NCBI GenBank assembly: GCA_027033775.1
Contig: JALVKL010000125.1
Coordinates: forward strand, 1-34,258
Source of the DNA: a bacterium
GTDB lineage: Bacteria > Thermosulfidibacterota > Thermosulfidibacteria > Thermosulfidibacterales > Thermosulfidibacteraceae
Direction of reading: 5' to 3'
Length of the DNA: 34,258 bases
Made by a program: the position numbers and the translations under genes. Within the stretch, counting starts at the first letter, position 1. Each line of letters opens with the position of its first letter. A model generated the notes under the pieces. That model ran no database searches. It saw only the letters and a program-made list of their open reading frames with translations, and had not been told where the DNA came from. Below, in pieces: positions 31,357 to 34,258 of this stretch.

Positions 31357-31638
31357 ATGAGGAAGATAAAGGGTGTGAAAATTAAGTGTGGTATATGCGG
31401 GGAAGAACACAGTGAGTTTATAGATCTTGATAGGTTGCTGGAGTGGTCTAAAAGGGAAGTTACTCCAATTTTTGTTTGTCCTTCCTGTGGCGAAGATGGA
31501 CTTTCGCATATTAATAATGTGCATTTGAAAGTTTTGGCAAAATATCTTGATCTTCTGAATTCTGTATTTGAAGCCATCTCTTTAGAACAGCAGAAACTTT
31601 CCCGCCATGGGGTTTGGGTGGATATAGTTATTGAGTAA
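31357..31638 (+). CDS. Small two-CxxC (zinc-ribbon-like) protein, unknown function
   Basis: [21 protein letters not shown]...[24 protein letters not shown] precedes ATG 31357. Confidence 0.65.
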   Translation: MRKIKGVKIKCGICGEEHSEFIDLDRLLEWSKREVTPIFVCPSCGEDGLSHINNVHLKVLAKYLDLLNSVFEAISLEQQKLSRHGVWVDIVIE

Positions 31639-32821
31639 TATCCAATACCAGTTCGTCTAAAATTTCATCTGCTATGTCTTCTTTGTTCATTTCCGGTAGG
31701 TATCTAATTTCACCGTTTCTTTTGATTATTGTTACTCTGTTGGTATCCCTTTGAAATGCTTCAGCTACCAAGTTTGCAACGATCATATTCATATTTTTTC
31801 TGTTCAGTTTTTCCTGAGCATTTTTAATAAGATTTTCTGTTTCAGCGGCAAATCCTATTATGTACAGGTTTTGTTTTTTTACTTTATTTATTTCATTTAT
31901 GATATCTGGGGTTCTCTCCAGTTCAATTGCGTCAATTTTGCTCTCTTCTTTTTTTATCTTTTTTCGGTGTGTTATTTTAGGCTTGTAGTCAGCAACAGCG
32001 GCACTCATTATCACAACATCCACATTTTCTATGTTTTCCAGAACCTTTTCGCACATCTGTTCAGCAGAGATTATCTTTATAGTCTTTACTCCATAAGGTG
32101 GATCAAGATAGGTGGGACCAGTTATTAGAATTACTTCTGCTCCTCTTCTTTTTGCAGCCTTTGCAAGCGCATATCCCATCTTGCCTGATGAAGGATTACT
32201 TATAAATCTTACTGGATCTATATGCTCTCTTGTAGGGCCCGCTGTCACAAGTATTCTTTTGTTTTTAAGATCCTTAATAGAGAGGGATTCTACAGCCTTT
32301 TCAAATATAAGCTCCACGCTGGGCAGTCTTCCTCTTCCTTCCTCTCCACATGCAAGCTCTCCTTCTTCAGGTTCCAATATTTCTACTCCCAATTCCTTAA
32401 GTCTTGATATGTTCTCCTGTACCTGTTTGCTGGTGAACATTTTGTGATTCATGGTGGGGCAGACAATGGTCTTTCCTTTATATGCAAGGAAAAAGGCTGT
32501 CATCATGTTGTCTGCAAATCCCCACGCCATTTTTGCTATGGTGTTTGCTGTGGCTGGTGCTACTATGAAAAGGTCTGTTTCTTCCGTTAGGCTGATGTGC
32601 TCCACTCTCTCTGCCGATGTGTATTGAAAGGTATCTATAAGCACCTCTTTTCTTGAAAGCACCCTGAAGGTTTCAGGGTTTATAAATTTTGTTGCGCTTT
32701 TGCTCATAAGGATTCTTACCTCTAAATTGCTTTTTACGAAATTTCTAACCAGATCGCAGATTTTATAACAGGCTATTCCCCCTGTTACTCCTATGGTTAC
32801 TCTATTTCCTGCAAGCCTCAT
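31628..32821 (-). CDS. coaBC: Bifunctional phosphopantothenoylcysteine decarboxylase / phosphopantothenate-cysteine ligase
   Basis: [98 protein letters not shown]. Confidence 0.96.
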   Translation of the reverse strand: MRLAGNRVTIGVTGGIACYKICDLVRNFVKSNLEVRILMSKSATKFINPETFRVLSRKEVLIDTFQYTSAERVEHISLTEETDLFIVAPATANTIAKMAWGFADNMMTAFFLAYKGKTIVCPTMNHKMFTSKQVQENISRLKELGVEILEPEEGELACGEEGRGRLPSVELIFEKAVESLSIKDLKNKRILVTAGPTREHIDPVRFISNPSSGKMGYALAKAAKRRGAEVILITGPTYLDPPYGVKTIKIISAEQMCEKVLENIENVDVVIMSAAVADYKPKITHRKKIKKEESKIDAIELERTPDIINEINKVKKQNLYIIGFAAETENLIKNAQEKLNRKNMNMIVANLVAEAFQRDTNRVTIIKRNGEIRYLPEMNKEDIADEILDELVLDITQ

Positions 32822-32823
32822 TC

Positions 32824-33366
32824 TTATCCTTTCCAAGGCTTGTATAGATTGTGTTGCAATCCTAAGCAGTCCATAACTTTTCCTACCACAAAGTTAATCA
32901 TATCATCAATATTTTGAGGTTTGTGGTAGAATGTGAGCACAGGAGGAATTATATAGGCTTCTGCTTTTGCAAGCTTTAGCATGTTTTCCAAGTGAATAAC
33001 ATTCAGTGGCGCTTCCCTTGGAACTATTATAAGTTTCCACTTCTCCTTTAGTGCAACATCAGCTGCCCTTTCAATGATATTGGAGGATATCCCGTTGGCT
33101 ATTCTGGCAAGAGTGCCCATAGAGCAAGGGGCTATTATACATCCCTTTAGGCGATACGTTCCTGAAGCCACAGGTGAGAGAAAATCCTTTTCCTTGAGTA
33201 GCTCTATGTTAGGGGCATTTTTTAGGCTTTTTCCCTCTTCTTTTCCTATCTTTATAGCCGTTTCTGTGGCACACAAAAAGACTTTGTCTATTTTGGAAAG
33301 CTCTTCTGCAATCTTTATTCCGAGTATAAATCCACTTGCTCCTGTTATTCCTACAAAATAGGGCAT
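32824..33366 (-). CDS. ubiX: UbiX-family flavin prenyltransferase
   Basis: [85 protein letters not shown]. Confidence 0.93.
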   Translation of the reverse strand: MPYFVGITGASGFILGIKIAEELSKIDKVFLCATETAIKIGKEEGKSLKNAPNIELLKEKDFLSPVASGTYRLKGCIIAPCSMGTLARIANGISSNIIERAADVALKEKWKLIIVPREAPLNVIHLENMLKLAKAEAYIIPPVLTFYHKPQNIDDMINFVVGKVMDCLGLQHNLYKPWKG

Positions 33367-34258
33367 TATTTTAGCTTGTAAATTACAAGTCCAGAGTAAA
33401 ATTTTGGATAGAAATAGGTGCTTTTCTGAGGCATTTTGAGACGCTTCAAGGATATATCTGCAATCTCCTCTACCGTAGGGGGATTGTAAGATACTATTAC
33501 TCTGCTTTTATTCTGTTTTATATTTTCTAGAGCTTCTTCTATGTTTTTGTAATAATCTATTTTTGTTTTTTCTTCTAATTCTTTTTCAGTAATTCCAAAG
33601 ATTTGTTTAATTATCCTTTCGTGCAAAAGTTGGACATCTATCAAATCGCTCTCATCTTCTATCCTGAAGATAAAGCCCTTTTCTCCTTTGTGGTAGATTA
33701 TGCCAAAATGCCGTCTGCCGAATTTTTTTAATAGAGAATTTATACTTTTGGGTTCTTTTATATGGTAAATTCTCTCAAATCTACGCTCTATCATTGAAAT
33801 TGCTCTTTCTGAAACCTCTTCAGGGATGTTTTTGATAACCCTGTGTATGGGAAGCACCACCAATCCGCGATCTTTAGAGCTCACAATGGCCATTAGCACA
33901 TAATTGTAAGGTTCATTTCCTGTATGGTTGGGATTTTTGCTCTCCATCTCTTTTTTATAGTTCAGAGCTGTTTCATATCTGTGGTGCCCATCTGCTATGA
34001 GAATCTTTTTGTCTTTGAATAGTCTTTCTATTTCTCTATTTTGGCTGGGGTCCACCTCATAAAATTTGTGTATTACCTCGTTCTCATCCTTGAACTCAAA
34101 CAGTTTTTTTGAAGGTATTTCTTTTATGGTCTCATATATACTTCCTTCTTCAAGGACTATTCCAAACACTGGGCTCAAATTGCATTCTGTAGCTTTCATA
34201 AGCCTTAATCTATCTTTCTTAGGGGCTGATAGTGTCTTTTCGTGAGGAATTATTATTC
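33366..34258 (-). CDS. DUF1015 family protein (5' end outside window)
   Basis: [45 protein letters not shown]. The frame continues upstream of the listed Met at 34199 as [32 protein letters not shown], so the gene runs off the window edge. Confidence 0.85.
   Translation of the reverse strand, partial: IIIPHEKTLSAPKKDRLRLMKATECNLSPVFGIVLEEGSIYETIKEIPSKKLFEFKDENEVIHKFYEVDPSQNREIERLFKDKKILIADGHHRYETALNYKKEMESKNPNHTGNEPYNYVLMAIVSSKDRGLVVLPIHRVIKNIPEEVSERAISMIERRFERIYHIKEPKSINSLLKKFGRRHFGIIYHKGEKGFIFRIEDESDLIDVQLLHERIIKQIFGITEKELEEKTKIDYYKNIEEALENIKQNKSRVIVSYNPPTVEEIADISLKRLKMPQKSTYFYPKFYSGLVIYKLK

Overview
This 34.3 kb window is a densely packed bacterial housekeeping region with little intergenic space and many overlapping or directly abutting genes. 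HARP, Rnl3, a SufB/SufC pair and LpxA together suggest a Gram-negative thermophile-like organism, but that is inference. I see no mobile elements, CRISPR arrays or rRNA. The main find is at the left edge (3-791). A beta-barrel outer-membrane protein gene is split by a single in-frame TGA (309-311). The reading frame stays intact and barrel-like to a canonical C-terminal Phe. The TGA is followed 23 nt later by the apical GGU of a strong two-part stem-loop (316-353: GTCACAG-cttt-GTGAGGCA-GGT-TGCCTCAC-t-CTGTGAC), which has the geometry of a bacterial SECIS element. I propose a selenocysteine-containing outer-membrane beta-barrel protein, with Sec in a Cys-X6-Sec-X12-Cys loop, which standard gene callers would break in two. 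Next to it lies an RNA-processing cluster: tmRNA (ssrA), an Rnl3-type ATP-dependent RNA ligase, and a convergent HARP-type protein-only RNase P. The remainder encodes purine genes (purH, guaB, purE, purF), arginine genes (argG, argF, argA-like), the SAM cycle (ahcY, metK), phospholipid and lipid A genes (gpsA, pgsA, lpxA), asd, tsaC, a minimal SufC/SufB pair, transketolase, mnmA, coaBC, ubiX and several less-characterised genes.
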